A program made the position numbers and the translations under genes. Below are positions 43,135-52,481 of a stretch of DNA of 64,000 bases, piece after piece; position 1 is the first letter of the stretch, and each line of letters starts with the position of its first letter. Source of the DNA: Anatilimnocola aggregata (GTDB lineage: Bacteria; Planctomycetota; Planctomycetia; Pirellulales; Pirellulaceae); assembly GCF_007747655.1 (NCBI RefSeq), contig NZ_CP036274.1, positions 1,364,001-1,428,000 on the forward strand. The letters run 5' to 3'. The notes under the pieces are model-generated. The model made no database searches, had not been told where the DNA came from, and was given only the letters and a program-made list of their open reading frames with translations.

Positions 43135-43452
43135 GAGTTGCTCCACGAGAAGAGAAAGAACACTGGTTGGGAAACAGCCTATGCCAGCAGTCGCGCGAAA
43201 CAAGAGGGGAGGCGGGCGAGGTTGCTCTCCGATCGGGACTTTCGCGACTTTTCTCACACCAAAGCTGACTTGCGACGTTTGGGCGAATTCAGTACAGAGA
43301 GCCCGCGTTTGTCCGGATCGGGACCGGGGTGTGCCTGCGCACAGAGCAGGTCGACTGGACAGGTTGGTCCTCTTGGCAAATGCCAGCAGCGAATTGCAGC
43401 CCCAAGGCTGCCTCGCCGGCTGAGGCTTTTCACGCTTGTCTCCTGCACCGGA

Positions 43453-45222
43453 ATGAAACTTATGCTCGAACAGCCAGTGCCAGCGAAGTCCGTGCAAACC
43501 AAGCGCAGTTGGGTTGGCTGTTGGTTGAGTTGCGGCTTGCTACTCGCTAGCACACCGCTGGCCGCGCAAGGTCCGGCGATGAATGCCCCCGGAAACTATC
43601 AACAGCCCGGCTATGCTCCTCCGCAGCCACCAGCCGGATATGCGCCGCCAGCTTTGCCAAACGGAGCCTTGCCGCCACCGGCAAACCCACAGCAAATCAA
43701 TCTGGCTCTCAACCCGCAAGGTGCTCCGGAACAACTTCCGGGTGTCGTCGCGCAGCCGCAGCAGCTGGTGGTCGACGTGCAGATACTCGGTATCGCTCAG
43801 ACCAAAGAGCACACTGTGCAGAAGTATCTGCATACGCGCAGAGATCGCGAGTTCGATCCGGAACTGGTGCAAAGCGACGTGCGCCGCCTGGTGACTTCGG
43901 GGCTGTTTCGCGACGTGCGCACCTACACCCGGCAAGTTCCTGCCGGTGTTATCGTGATTTACGAAATCTTCGAACGACCACGAATTAAGTACATCAAACA
44001 CATCGGCAACCGCGGCGTCGGCGAGAAGAAACTGCTGAAGGAACACGGCCTGAAAGTGGGCGACGCGCTCAATTCGTACAGTGCCGAAGAAGGCCGCCGG
44101 AAGATCGAAGAATACTATCACAAGCAGGGGCATCCCAAGGCTCAGGTGACCGTGATGGAAGGTGACAAGGCCACGGATCAAGGGCTGGTCTACTTCATCA
44201 ACGAAGGAAACTTGGAACGCATTTCACAGGTAGTGTTTCGAGGTAATACGATCGCCAGCGATGCGCGACTGAAGACGCAGATCGAATCGAAACCCGGGTT
44301 TATGTGGTACTTCTTCGGCGGCAAGATCGATCGGCAAAAGCTTGACTCCGACAGCGAGAAGATCACGTCGTACTATCGCCGGCTAGGCTACTTTCGCGCT
44401 CGTGTCGGCCGCGAGCTCGAACTCGACGAGTCGGGGAGTTGGGTGACACTGCGATTTGTGATCGATGAAGGCCCGCGCTACACGGTGCGGAGCGTGAAGA
44501 TCGAAGGAACGCAGAAATTCCCCGAGCAACCGCTGCTAGGCTTTATGGAAATCAAGCAGGGCGAGTATTTTCATCAAGACAAGATGAACCGCGACGTGAA
44601 CACGATCGTGGATCTCTACGGCAGCAAAGGCTATGTCTTTGCGGATGTGCAGGCCGACCCACGTTTTCTGGAAGAGCCCGGTCAGTTGGACCTGGTTTAT
44701 CGCGTGCAAGAAGGTGAAGTGTTTTACATCGGCGACATCAACGTTCACGTGGGGGGTGAGTATCCTCACACTCGGGATACGGTGGTTCTGAACCGCGCGG
44801 GCATTCGCCCGGGCGATCTCGCCGACATGCGCGAGATTCGCAACTGGGAACGACGTTTGAAGTCGTCGCAATTGTTCGAAACAAATCCCCAGGAAGGTGA
44901 AGCACCCAAAGTCGTCCTTGGCACGCCTTCGATTGGCAATGTCAATACGATCGCCCGTGGCAGTGGTTCGCAGCCGACGATTCGTGGCCAATCGCCAGAA
45001 GCAGGTGCAGCGAACTACGGAGTTCGCCCGGCGTCCTATCAGGCAGAATCCGTGCGAAATGTGGTGCCCAATCCCAATGCGCCTCAGCTGCCGACGATGC
45101 GTGGTCAGCAAGGCCCTTATTCGCCGCAACTACCCGCACACTTGGATCACCAGCAGCAGTACTCGGCACCGCCAGCCAGCGTACCGCAAAACTTGTCGAA
45201 TCCAGCACCGAATTGGCGCTGA
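43453..45222 (+). CDS. BamA-type POTRA protein without a beta-barrel
   Basis: 589 residues from the ATG at 43453 (an ATG at 43462 is equally possible, with GGAA upstream). The much longer open frame to 42487 is an antisense shadow. A signal peptide ends near PLAAQGP, followed by Pro/Gly/Tyr/Ala-rich repeats (GYAPPQPPAGYAPP). Five POTRA domains can be read, roughly at 104-175, 176-250, 251-345, 346-425 and 426-490, each with the beta-alpha-alpha-beta-beta pattern and Gly-Asn or Glu-Gly turns (HIGNRGVGEKKL, FRGNTIASDARL, IEGTQKFPE). Five POTRAs is the BamA number, but the chain ends in about 95 disordered residues with no barrel. The next gene supplies a barrel. Confidence 0.85.
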   Translation: MKLMLEQPVPAKSVQTKRSWVGCWLSCGLLLASTPLAAQGPAMNAPGNYQQPGYAPPQPPAGYAPPALPNGALPPPANPQQINLALNPQGAPEQLPGVVAQPQQLVVDVQILGIAQTKEHTVQKYLHTRRDREFDPELVQSDVRRLVTSGLFRDVRTYTRQVPAGVIVIYEIFERPRIKYIKHIGNRGVGEKKLLKEHGLKVGDALNSYSAEEGRRKIEEYYHKQGHPKAQVTVMEGDKATDQGLVYFINEGNLERISQVVFRGNTIASDARLKTQIESKPGFMWYFFGGKIDRQKLDSDSEKITSYYRRLGYFRARVGRELELDESGSWVTLRFVIDEGPRYTVRSVKIEGTQKFPEQPLLGFMEIKQGEYFHQDKMNRDVNTIVDLYGSKGYVFADVQADPRFLEEPGQLDLVYRVQEGEVFYIGDINVHVGGEYPHTRDTVVLNRAGIRPGDLADMREIRNWERRLKSSQLFETNPQEGEAPKVVLGTPSIGNVNTIARGSGSQPTIRGQSPEAGAANYGVRPASYQAESVRNVVPNPNAPQLPTMRGQQGPYSPQLPAHLDHQQQYSAPPASVPQNLSNPAPNWR

Positions 45223-45290
45223 CGTGAATTGAAGAATCCCGTAGAGTTCGCGCCGATTCGCCAGAACGACATCTGAGGAAAGCCCCGCTG

Positions 45291-46880
45291 ATGACCCTTT
45301 CGCCACAACGCCGAATGCTTTGGACCCGCCCGGTTCGAGCGCTTGCGCTGGTTTGCGGTTGGGTCGCCTGTCTCGCCGGACTTTCGAACTCGGCCAGCGG
45401 TCAATATCAGGACTATCCGCCCGCTCAGCCTTACGGCAACGCGAATCCTTACCTGGCTGCACCAAGTGCTCCTCAGCCTGGCTACTCTCCCCAGGCAGCT
45501 CCGCCGGGCTATGCCCCGCCCGCTTACGGTCAACCAAGCTACCCTCAGCCGAATTACGGCCAGCCGACTTATGGTCAGCCGACTGTGGCATCCGCGCCAA
45601 CGGGCGGGTTCGCTTCGCCGAACCCTTACTTGCAACCGAACGGCCCGACCACCGCTTATCAACCAGGGGCGTCTGGCTTTGGTCCTCCGCCAATGGCTCC
45701 GGGGGTTGGCCCTTCGGGACAGCCGATCTTTAACCCCAGCAATACTCCCTCCAATTTGCCATCGGTCATGCCGACTGCGCCGGAGTATTTGCAGCCGCCG
45801 CCAAACACGACTCCCCTCGATGTCTTTGTCGAAGAGACTCGCACAGGTCGCTTTATGTTTGGTGTCGCCGTGAATAGCGATGCTGGTGTGACGGGCCAAA
45901 TCACGATCGACGAACGCAATTTCGACTATTCCCGCACGCCCGATAGCTGGGATGACTTCGCCAACGGCACAGCCTGGCGCGGTGCAGGCCAAGGGTTCCG
46001 GCTCGAAGCGCAGCCTGGTAGCCAGGTGCAACGCTACCTGGTGAGCTTCACTGAACCGTACTTCATGAACAGCAACGTCAGCTTTAGCGCTAGTGCGTTC
46101 TACTTCGACCGTGGGTACTACGACTATTCAGAATCTCGCTACGGCGGCCGCCTGGCATGGGGCTATCGTTTGACACCCGACATGTCGATCACTGGTGCTC
46201 TGCGGGCCGAGAATATCAACATTTTCAATCCCCGCGTAAACACGGTCCCCGAGCTGAACGCAGCGCTCGGCACCAGCGACCTCTTTAGCGGCAAAGTCTC
46301 GCTGACACACGATACTCGCGACTTGCCTTTCATGCCGACCGAAGGTCACATGATTGAAATGTCGTTCGAGCAGGCTTTCGGCTCTTACGATTTCCCGAAG
46401 GGCGAAGTGAACTGGTATCAATACTTCATGCTGCACGAACGGCCTGACGGCTCCGGCCGTCATACGATTGCCGTCAGCAGCCGAGTTGGCTTTTCTGGTT
46501 CGCAGACGCCCATTTTCGAGAACTACTTTGCGGGCGGTTTCTCTACGATGCGTGGTTTTGCCTTCCGCGGTGCTTCGCCCATCGAGAACGGTGTGCGGGT
46601 GGGTGGTGAATTCCAATTCCTCAACAGCGTCGAATACTTCTTCCCGCTGACTGCCGACGACATGGTGAAGGGAACCGTGTTCGTGGACTTCGGTACTGTC
46701 GAGCGAGATATTGCCGTACGTCCAGACAACTTCCGCGTCGCGCCGGGTTTCGGCCTGCGAATCAACGTCCCGGCGCTTGGTCCTGCACCACTGGCCCTCG
46801 ACTTCGCCTTCCCTGTAGCGTCGGCAACGGGCGACGAAGAGCAACTCTTCAGCTTCTTCTTTGGCTTGTCGCGCCAATAG
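45291..46880 (+). CDS. Omp85/BamA-type beta-barrel protein without POTRA domains
   Basis: 529 residues. GAGGAAAG lies eight bases before the ATG. A signal peptide ends near NSASGQYQ. Residues 38-170 are Pro/Tyr/Gln/Gly-rich (GYAPPAYGQPSYPQPNYGQ-type repeats). The rest is a bacterial surface antigen (D15/Omp85) barrel: VSFTEPYFMNSNVSF, VSLTHDTRDLPFMPTEGHM, the loop-6 motif GGFSTMRGFAFRG near residue 417, and VFVDFGTVERD before the aromatic C-terminal strand LFSFFFGLSRQ. No POTRA domain. It starts 68 bp after the POTRA protein gene, so the pair most likely forms a two-chain outer-membrane protein assembly factor. Confidence 0.88.
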   Translation: MTLSPQRRMLWTRPVRALALVCGWVACLAGLSNSASGQYQDYPPAQPYGNANPYLAAPSAPQPGYSPQAAPPGYAPPAYGQPSYPQPNYGQPTYGQPTVASAPTGGFASPNPYLQPNGPTTAYQPGASGFGPPPMAPGVGPSGQPIFNPSNTPSNLPSVMPTAPEYLQPPPNTTPLDVFVEETRTGRFMFGVAVNSDAGVTGQITIDERNFDYSRTPDSWDDFANGTAWRGAGQGFRLEAQPGSQVQRYLVSFTEPYFMNSNVSFSASAFYFDRGYYDYSESRYGGRLAWGYRLTPDMSITGALRAENINIFNPRVNTVPELNAALGTSDLFSGKVSLTHDTRDLPFMPTEGHMIEMSFEQAFGSYDFPKGEVNWYQYFMLHERPDGSGRHTIAVSSRVGFSGSQTPIFENYFAGGFSTMRGFAFRGASPIENGVRVGGEFQFLNSVEYFFPLTADDMVKGTVFVDFGTVERDIAVRPDNFRVAPGFGLRINVPALGPAPLALDFAFPVASATGDEEQLFSFFFGLSRQ

Positions 46881-46897
46881 TCAAGCCGGTGAGCAAT

Positions 46898-46920
46898 GCG
46901 GTTCGGTTAGCACGAACCGC
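46898..46920. terminator. Hairpin after the barrel gene
   Basis: GCGGTTCG pairs exactly with CGAACCGC over a 7-nt loop, 17 nt past the stop codon. No T-run. Confidence 0.5.
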
Positions 46921-47084
46921 CACAATCGGTACAGGTCTTATTGGCGGCTTCTTCGCGCTAACTACCCCGTGCGTGACTCCGCCAAAGTCAAGTTTTTTTC
47001 TGCGAAACTGACTTAGCCGAGACGTATAGTTTCGCGGCACGACATTTCGCCCTCCTAAGCTGCCTGACGTGTAGCGAGCCCGCG

Positions 47085-48710
47085 ATGACACCCGGTGTGA
47101 CTTCGATTCTGCTGGTCGACGATGATCCCGCTATCTTGCGGCTGCTCGCTCGTTGGCTGGAGCAGGCTGGATATCGTGTAACCACTGCGCGCGATGGCTA
47201 TGAAGCCAAACAGGCGATTGAGCGCGAGTGTCCGCATGTCGTCGTGACCGACTGGGAGATGCCGCATGTCGACGGCCTGGAACTTTGCCGCTGGGTCCGC
47301 GGCCAGAACCTGCCTCACTATGTCTACTTGCTGTTTCTCACGGTCCGCGCTGGGCTGAGCGATCTCGTTCGGGGACTGGAATCTGGTGCCGACGACTTCT
47401 TGAAGAAGCCGATCGATAAAGACGAACTACTGGCCCGCCTCCGTTCGGCCAAACGAGTGCTCGACCTCGAAGAGCGACTGGGCGTGCTCGCTCGCTGCGA
47501 TGCGCTCACGGGATTAGCTTCGCGGCGGACCTTCTTCGAGTTCTTGAATCGCGAATGGAGTCGTTCACAGCGTTATCGGTTTCCGCTTTCGTGCGTGATG
47601 GTCGATATCGACTATTTCAAACGAATCAATGACACCCACGGCCACGCGGCCGGCGATGAAGTTATTCGTCGCGTGGCTGACTGTTTGTCCGCCGGTTGTC
47701 GCACTAGCGATATTGTCAGCCGTCATGGCGGCGAAGAGTTTTGCTTGCTGTTACCCGAAACGATTGAGCACAATGCCGCCACTTGGGCCGATCGCATGCG
47801 ACAGAAGTTAGCGGCGCTCAGGATCGAATTCGGCGGCAAGACGTTACAGATTACTGCCAGCCTCGGTGTTGCCCAACGCATGAGCGATACGGCGACCAGC
47901 GAGCAACTTGTCGATATGGCAGACCAGGCCCTCATCGTTGCCAAGCGAACTGGCCGCGATCGAGTCGCGACGTTTGCCTCCCTTTCGCAAGCGACGCCAC
48001 TGCCGGCGAGCAGTTCCAGTCCAGCGGTGTTGCTGCAGAATGTGGCTGCCCGGCAAGTGATGACCACGCTTGTCGCTGGACTCGATCAAAACGACACCGT
48101 CGATGTGGCGTCGCGCTACTTCCTCCGCTTTCGCATCGCCATTGCCGCTGTCATTGATGAAGAAGGCAAGCTCGTCGGGGTGCTGTCCGAAAAGGATGTG
48201 ATGGCCGCGATGCTGCAGCCCGAGTGGTGGAAAATGCGCATTCAGGATGTCATGCGAGCAAACGTTGTTTGTTACGAAGAAGAAACGCCCGCTCTGACCA
48301 TCTACGAGTTTCTCTGCCGCGTTACATTGCGGGCCGCCGTCATCGTGAATCAAGGCCGACCGACAGGATTGATTACCCGTGGCAGCCTGCTCCGGTACTT
48401 CACCAATGCTCTCAGCGTCGGCGGACATCTGGCGGGTGAGAGTCCGCTGCTGGAGCAACTCGAGGCCTCTTCGTCCGGCGAGCGAACTTCGGCCGAAGAT
48501 GTTCGCCGGCGAATCTTGCAAACGGTGCGAGCTGTGAACGACGAAGCACTCGACCTGCGCGAGCGGTTGGATGTGGCCTCGCAAGATCTCGTACCCTGCC
48601 TGGTAGGTGGTGCCTCTCGCATTCAAGAGTTGGCGAACGATCTGCTTGCCTGCTCACGTTTTGCTGGCGAGCGCGCGGAACCGCAGGAACACGGCATGCT
48701 GCTGGGCTGA
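47085..48710 (+). CDS. Receiver-GGEEF diguanylate cyclase with CBS pair
   Basis: 541 residues. Domain order: receiver (1-125; acidic LVDDD, phosphoacceptor D56 in VVTDWEMP, Lys in LKKPID), GGDEF (about 140-300), two CBS domains (about 325-450), and an alpha-helical tail with no assignment. The signature is RHGGEEF at residues 213-219, which is compatible with active cyclisation of GTP to c-di-GMP. An inhibitory I-site is present five residues before it (RTSD). CBS pairs bind adenosine ligands, so activity may respond both to phosphorylation and to nucleotide charge. No kinase is adjacent. Only a weak GAG ribosome site precedes the ATG. Confidence 0.9.
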   Translation: MTPGVTSILLVDDDPAILRLLARWLEQAGYRVTTARDGYEAKQAIERECPHVVVTDWEMPHVDGLELCRWVRGQNLPHYVYLLFLTVRAGLSDLVRGLESGADDFLKKPIDKDELLARLRSAKRVLDLEERLGVLARCDALTGLASRRTFFEFLNREWSRSQRYRFPLSCVMVDIDYFKRINDTHGHAAGDEVIRRVADCLSAGCRTSDIVSRHGGEEFCLLLPETIEHNAATWADRMRQKLAALRIEFGGKTLQITASLGVAQRMSDTATSEQLVDMADQALIVAKRTGRDRVATFASLSQATPLPASSSSPAVLLQNVAARQVMTTLVAGLDQNDTVDVASRYFLRFRIAIAAVIDEEGKLVGVLSEKDVMAAMLQPEWWKMRIQDVMRANVVCYEEETPALTIYEFLCRVTLRAAVIVNQGRPTGLITRGSLLRYFTNALSVGGHLAGESPLLEQLEASSSGERTSAEDVRRRILQTVRAVNDEALDLRERLDVASQDLVPCLVGGASRIQELANDLLACSRFAGERAEPQEHGMLLG

Positions 48711-48759
48711 GTACAATACGGGCGACTGAAAAACTCTGTCCATTCGCCCGAGGTTTGTC

Positions 48760-50310
48760 ATGCGCGCTATCTGGACGCAACAGAGCCTGTTTGCTTTTGT
48801 TGCCACTCTCTTGCTTGCTCTGCAGTCAGCCACTGCGGCTGAAAGCGATTATTTTGGCATTCACGTTGTGGATGCCGAAACCGGGCGCGGCGTTCCACTC
48901 GTCGAATTGAAAACGGTGAGCGGACTGCTGTACATCACCGACAGCGCCGGCTGGGTAGCGTTCAACGAGCCTGACTTGATGAACCAGAAGGTTTACTTTC
49001 ATGTCAGCAGCCACGGCTACGAGTATCCGGCCGATGGTTTTGGCTTGCGGGGAAAAGCATTCGACGTCAAGGCGGGGAGCAAAGTTGAACTCCCGCTCGC
49101 ACGGAAGAATCTCGCCGAGCGACTCTACCGCGTCACCGGTAGTGGTATCTATCGCGACAGCATCTTGTTGGGTGAACCCGTGCCACTCGCGCAACCGCTC
49201 GCTAACGCGCAGGTACAAGGAAGCGACAGCGTGCAGCTTGCCGAGTATGGTGGCCAGTTGCACTGGTTTTGGGGCGATACCAGTTTAGCGCGCTATCCGC
49301 TGGGTATTTTTCACATGCCCGGGGCGGTCTCTCGGCCGCCGAGCAAGGCCAAGCTTGATATCGAACAGGGAATCGACCTGACTTACTTTCAGGACGACAA
49401 AGGTGCCGCGCGAAACACGGCACAAATGTCCGGCGATGGTCCCACATGGATTTCGGGCGTGACCGTCGTGCCCGATCAGAATGGCCAGGAGCAAATGATC
49501 GCTGGTTACACCAAAATTCGTGGCGCTCTTGAGGTTTATCGTCGCGGGCTCTGTCGCTGGAACAATGAGCGGGGTGCCTTTGACGATCTGGGAACTGTCG
49601 CTGAGGATGCAGCCCTGTTTCCGATTGGTCATCCATTCGCCCATTTGGTCGATGGTAAGAAGTGGATCTACTACTGTGAACCGCTCCCCACGTTGCGAGT
49701 GCCAGCAACTGCTGAGAGTGTGCTCGACGTCACGCAGTACGAAGCGTTCACCTGCTTGCAGGCGGGTAGCCGCCTTACGAAAGGAAAGCCACGCGCAGAA
49801 GACATCGAGCGCGATGCTCAGGGCATTGTCCGCTGGGCCTGGAAGAAAGATGCACCGCAACTCGATCCCAGCGACGAAGCTCGCTGGTTGGATACCGGAG
49901 TGCTCAAAGCCGACGAAGCCCGCCTGCAACTGAAGGATGTCGAATCGGGTAAACGCGTGACACCCCATCGTGGCAACGTCGCTTGGAACGAGTACCGAAA
50001 TTGCTGGACGCTTGTCTTCGGCCAGATCAATGGCACCTCGCTGCTGGGCGAAATTTGGTACGCCGAAGCGGACGACCTGCCTGGTCCCTGGCCGCCCGCG
50101 CGTAAGATCGTCACGCATGAGAAGTACGATTTTTACAACCCTTGCCAGCATCCCGTCTTTCAAAAAGAAAACGGCAAGGTCATTTATTTTGAAGGAACCT
50201 ACACGCACACCTTTGCTGGCAACCCACGTCCTACGCCGCGGTACGACTACAACCAGATCATGTATCGGCTCGACCTGAGCCAACCGCGTTTGAAGCTGGA
50301 GAGCCGCTAA
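48760..50310 (+). CDS. Secreted protein with possible beta-propeller fold
   Basis: 516 residues, GAGG six bases before the ATG. A signal peptide ends near SATAAESD. The first 90 residues look like a carboxypeptidase-regulatory/Ig-like domain (GIHVVDAETGRGVPLVELKT). The remainder contains repeated strands with short aromatic words (HWFWGDTSLARYPLG, PTWISGVTVVPDQNG, RGNVAWNEYRNCWTLVFGQ, LGEIWYAEADDLPGPWPPA and QHPVFQKENGKVIYFEGTY). This spacing is typical of five-bladed propellers such as GH43-like or DUF4185-like proteins. Catalytic residues cannot be assigned. It may act on a glycan or only bind it. Confidence 0.7.
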   Translation: MRAIWTQQSLFAFVATLLLALQSATAAESDYFGIHVVDAETGRGVPLVELKTVSGLLYITDSAGWVAFNEPDLMNQKVYFHVSSHGYEYPADGFGLRGKAFDVKAGSKVELPLARKNLAERLYRVTGSGIYRDSILLGEPVPLAQPLANAQVQGSDSVQLAEYGGQLHWFWGDTSLARYPLGIFHMPGAVSRPPSKAKLDIEQGIDLTYFQDDKGAARNTAQMSGDGPTWISGVTVVPDQNGQEQMIAGYTKIRGALEVYRRGLCRWNNERGAFDDLGTVAEDAALFPIGHPFAHLVDGKKWIYYCEPLPTLRVPATAESVLDVTQYEAFTCLQAGSRLTKGKPRAEDIERDAQGIVRWAWKKDAPQLDPSDEARWLDTGVLKADEARLQLKDVESGKRVTPHRGNVAWNEYRNCWTLVFGQINGTSLLGEIWYAEADDLPGPWPPARKIVTHEKYDFYNPCQHPVFQKENGKVIYFEGTYTHTFAGNPRPTPRYDYNQIMYRLDLSQPRLKLESR

Positions 50311-50527
50311 TTCTCTGCCAACGTCGCTAGCAGCGATTCACTTTATCTATCCTGACAGGACCGCGCAGGCGGACCATAGTGGGTTTGGGTGAATTCGTGC
50401 GGACAGCCTGCCGAAGTTAGAGAGGAAGGCAGCGAGGTCCATAAGCTACGGATGGTTTTTGGCGGACTTGCTGATGATGCGTGCATGGCATCTGCCTGCC
50501 GAGTTCCTCCCAAGGAAGGTTCTCCCC

Positions 50528-51499
50528 GTGCCTCGGCTCTCCATAGTGATTCCGTGTCTGGGTGGCGCGACCGAGTTTGAAGATACTCTGGTCTCGGTCC
50601 TCCAGAATCGCCCCGCGCAATGCGAGGTGATAGTCGTACACGCGTTGCCTTACGATGATCCGTACGGGCTGCAAGACGAGGTCCGTTTCATTCGCGTGAG
50701 CGGCAAACCAGGGCTCGTACAACTCGCCAACACCGGCATCGAAGCTGCCAAGAGCGAGATCGTACACATTCTGGGCTGTCGCTTGACTGTGCAAGAAGGC
50801 TGGGCGGAAACCGCGCTGCAGCATTTCAAGAATTCACAGATCGCGGCCGTTTCACCACTTATTGTTGCACCCCACGATCAGCAAGTGACAGCCGCTGGTG
50901 TGAGCTATGGCGCTGGTGGACGGCGGAAAATTGTTGGCGCGGGTCTCGCTCAAGCCAACCACAAGCTGAACAAACTGAAAGTTGCCGGCCCCACTTTGGA
51001 AGCTGGCTTCTATCGTCGTGAAGCACTGCTGGCGCTCGGTGGCTGGCAAGAGTTGGTCGGCGATGTTGCCGCCGACGTTGATTTGGCTCAATCGTTGATA
51101 GCGCTCGATCTCACCACGGTCGTTGCGACTGACAGCGTGCTGCACGAACTGCGACCAGCAGCTCGCTCGGCTGGATTTGCCTACGGCCGCGCACTCGAAC
51201 GACTCTTTTGGCGGCAATATGCCAGCGCGAATCCAGCCTGGGCTATCATTTGCCATATGCTGGTCGTGATGTTCGAAACGGCCACCCGGCTGCCAAATGG
51301 TGACGCGCTCACGACGCTGTTGGGCCGTGCCGTGGGCTTGATGCATGCCGGCACAACCAGCAAGTATCGCCATTCGCTCGAACAATCGCGTCAGGCACTT
51401 GAAGCTGCTGCCGAACCAAGCACCCTGTCGATGTCTGCCGCTCGGGAAGAACGAATGTACTCAGCTCCCGAAACTCAGCAACGCCGCCGCGCTGCTTAG
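50528..51499 (+). CDS. Family 2 glycosyltransferase
   Basis: 323 residues from the GTG at 50528, supported by AAGGAAGG eight bases upstream; the open frame extends to 50459 but that part lacks homology-like pattern. A GT-A fold starts LSIVIPCLGGATEFEDTL and VLQNRPAQCEVIVV, followed by PGLVQLANTGIEAAKSEIVHIL. Instead of the canonical DxD, HILGCRL occupies that position, so metal binding may differ. Later segments are TLEAGFYRREALLALGGWQEL and DVAADVDLAQSL, typical acceptor-side motifs of GT2 enzymes. No transmembrane segment. The donor and acceptor are unknown; cell-surface polysaccharide synthesis is likely. Confidence 0.82.
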   Translation: MPRLSIVIPCLGGATEFEDTLVSVLQNRPAQCEVIVVHALPYDDPYGLQDEVRFIRVSGKPGLVQLANTGIEAAKSEIVHILGCRLTVQEGWAETALQHFKNSQIAAVSPLIVAPHDQQVTAAGVSYGAGGRRKIVGAGLAQANHKLNKLKVAGPTLEAGFYRREALLALGGWQELVGDVAADVDLAQSLIALDLTTVVATDSVLHELRPAARSAGFAYGRALERLFWRQYASANPAWAIICHMLVVMFETATRLPNGDALTTLLGRAVGLMHAGTTSKYRHSLEQSRQALEAAAEPSTLSMSAAREERMYSAPETQQRRRAA

Positions 51500-51505
51500 C
51501 ACTTC

Positions 51506-52423
51506 CTAGGATCGCAACTTCCCTGCCGAAGTTGCAGCAGCCAATTGGTCGATCATTTCGCGTGTCGCAGCTTCGACGGCTCCTTGCCAGCGGGCGGAGC
51601 CAAACTTCTCGCGGTAAGCATCGCGTTGATGTGCGAAGATGATGCCACGGCTGTTGTTCACCACGGCGCCGAGTCCGCGCTCATCGAAGGCAGCTGCGCA
51701 ATCAGCTGCGGTTCCACCTTGTGCGCCATAGCCGGGAATGAGCAACCACGTGTGCGGCATCGCTGCGCGTAGTTCGGCCAATTGCTGCGGATAGGTCGCA
51801 CCTGCGACGGCACCAACAATTCCGTACCCATTTTCGCCGAGCGTGGCGGCAGATAGTTGCTCCACGTACTGAGCGACGTGTCGGTAGAGGGGCAGGTCAT
51901 CGGCTACTAAGTCTTGAAAACGACCACCACCTGGATTTGACGTTTTCACCAGCACAAAGATGCCCGCACCATGATCCTTCGACGTTTGCAAAAACGGCGT
52001 GATGCTGTCCTCACCCAGGTACGGACTAACGGTTAGCGCATCCGCACCCCAAGGACTTAAATCACCCGGTCCCAGATAAGCTTCGGCATAGGCCTGCGCG
52101 GTGGTGCCGATATCATTCCGTTTGCCGTCCATAATTACGAGCAACCCTTTGCTCGCGGCATAGCGGACGACTTCACCCAGAGCCACGCAACCAGCGGGCC
52201 CCAGTTGTTCGAAGAATGCCGCTTGGGGTTTCACCGCGGGAACGAGCGGCGCGACGACATCGATCACACCGCGGCAGAAGACCTCATAAGCCTTGGCAGT
52301 GGAAACAATATCCTTGGCGGTTAACATCCCCGCTGGTAAACTCTCGGCGCGAGGATCAAGTCCCACCAAAACCGGTGTTTGTTTGGCTCTTACGGCTGCA
52401 ATCAGGCGATCAGCGAAATTCAT
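51506..52423 (-). CDS. pyrF: Orotidine 5'-phosphate decarboxylase, type 2
   Basis: 305 residues from the ATG at 52423. The enzyme converts OMP to UMP, the last step of de novo pyrimidine synthesis. The catalytic Asp-Lys-Asp array is in [19 protein letters not shown] near residue 95, and [13 protein letters not shown] near residue 18 binds substrate. The length of about 300 residues and the GTT following the motif place it in the longer subfamily 2, found in actinobacteria, planctomycetes and others, rather than the E. coli type. It is the third gene of an exonuclease-rsmD-pyrF run, 58 bp after rsmD. Confidence 0.93.
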   Translation of the reverse strand: MNFADRLIAAVRAKQTPVLVGLDPRAESLPAGMLTAKDIVSTAKAYEVFCRGVIDVVAPLVPAVKPQAAFFEQLGPAGCVALGEVVRYAASKGLLVIMDGKRNDIGTTAQAYAEAYLGPGDLSPWGADALTVSPYLGEDSITPFLQTSKDHGAGIFVLVKTSNPGGGRFQDLVADDLPLYRHVAQYVEQLSAATLGENGYGIVGAVAGATYPQQLAELRAAMPHTWLLIPGYGAQGGTAADCAAAFDERGLGAVVNNSRGIIFAHQRDAYREKFGSARWQGAVEAATREMIDQLAAATSAGKLRS

Positions 52424-52481
52424 CTCAGTTCCCAAGTATTTAGTACGCCACCGCACCTGCTCTCGGGCAGGTGGGCGAAAG

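Noticed and set aside
42487-43452. N-terminal extension of the POTRA protein by 322 codons
   Set aside because: It is antisense to the isomerase gene, and the signal peptide begins at the ATG near 43453.
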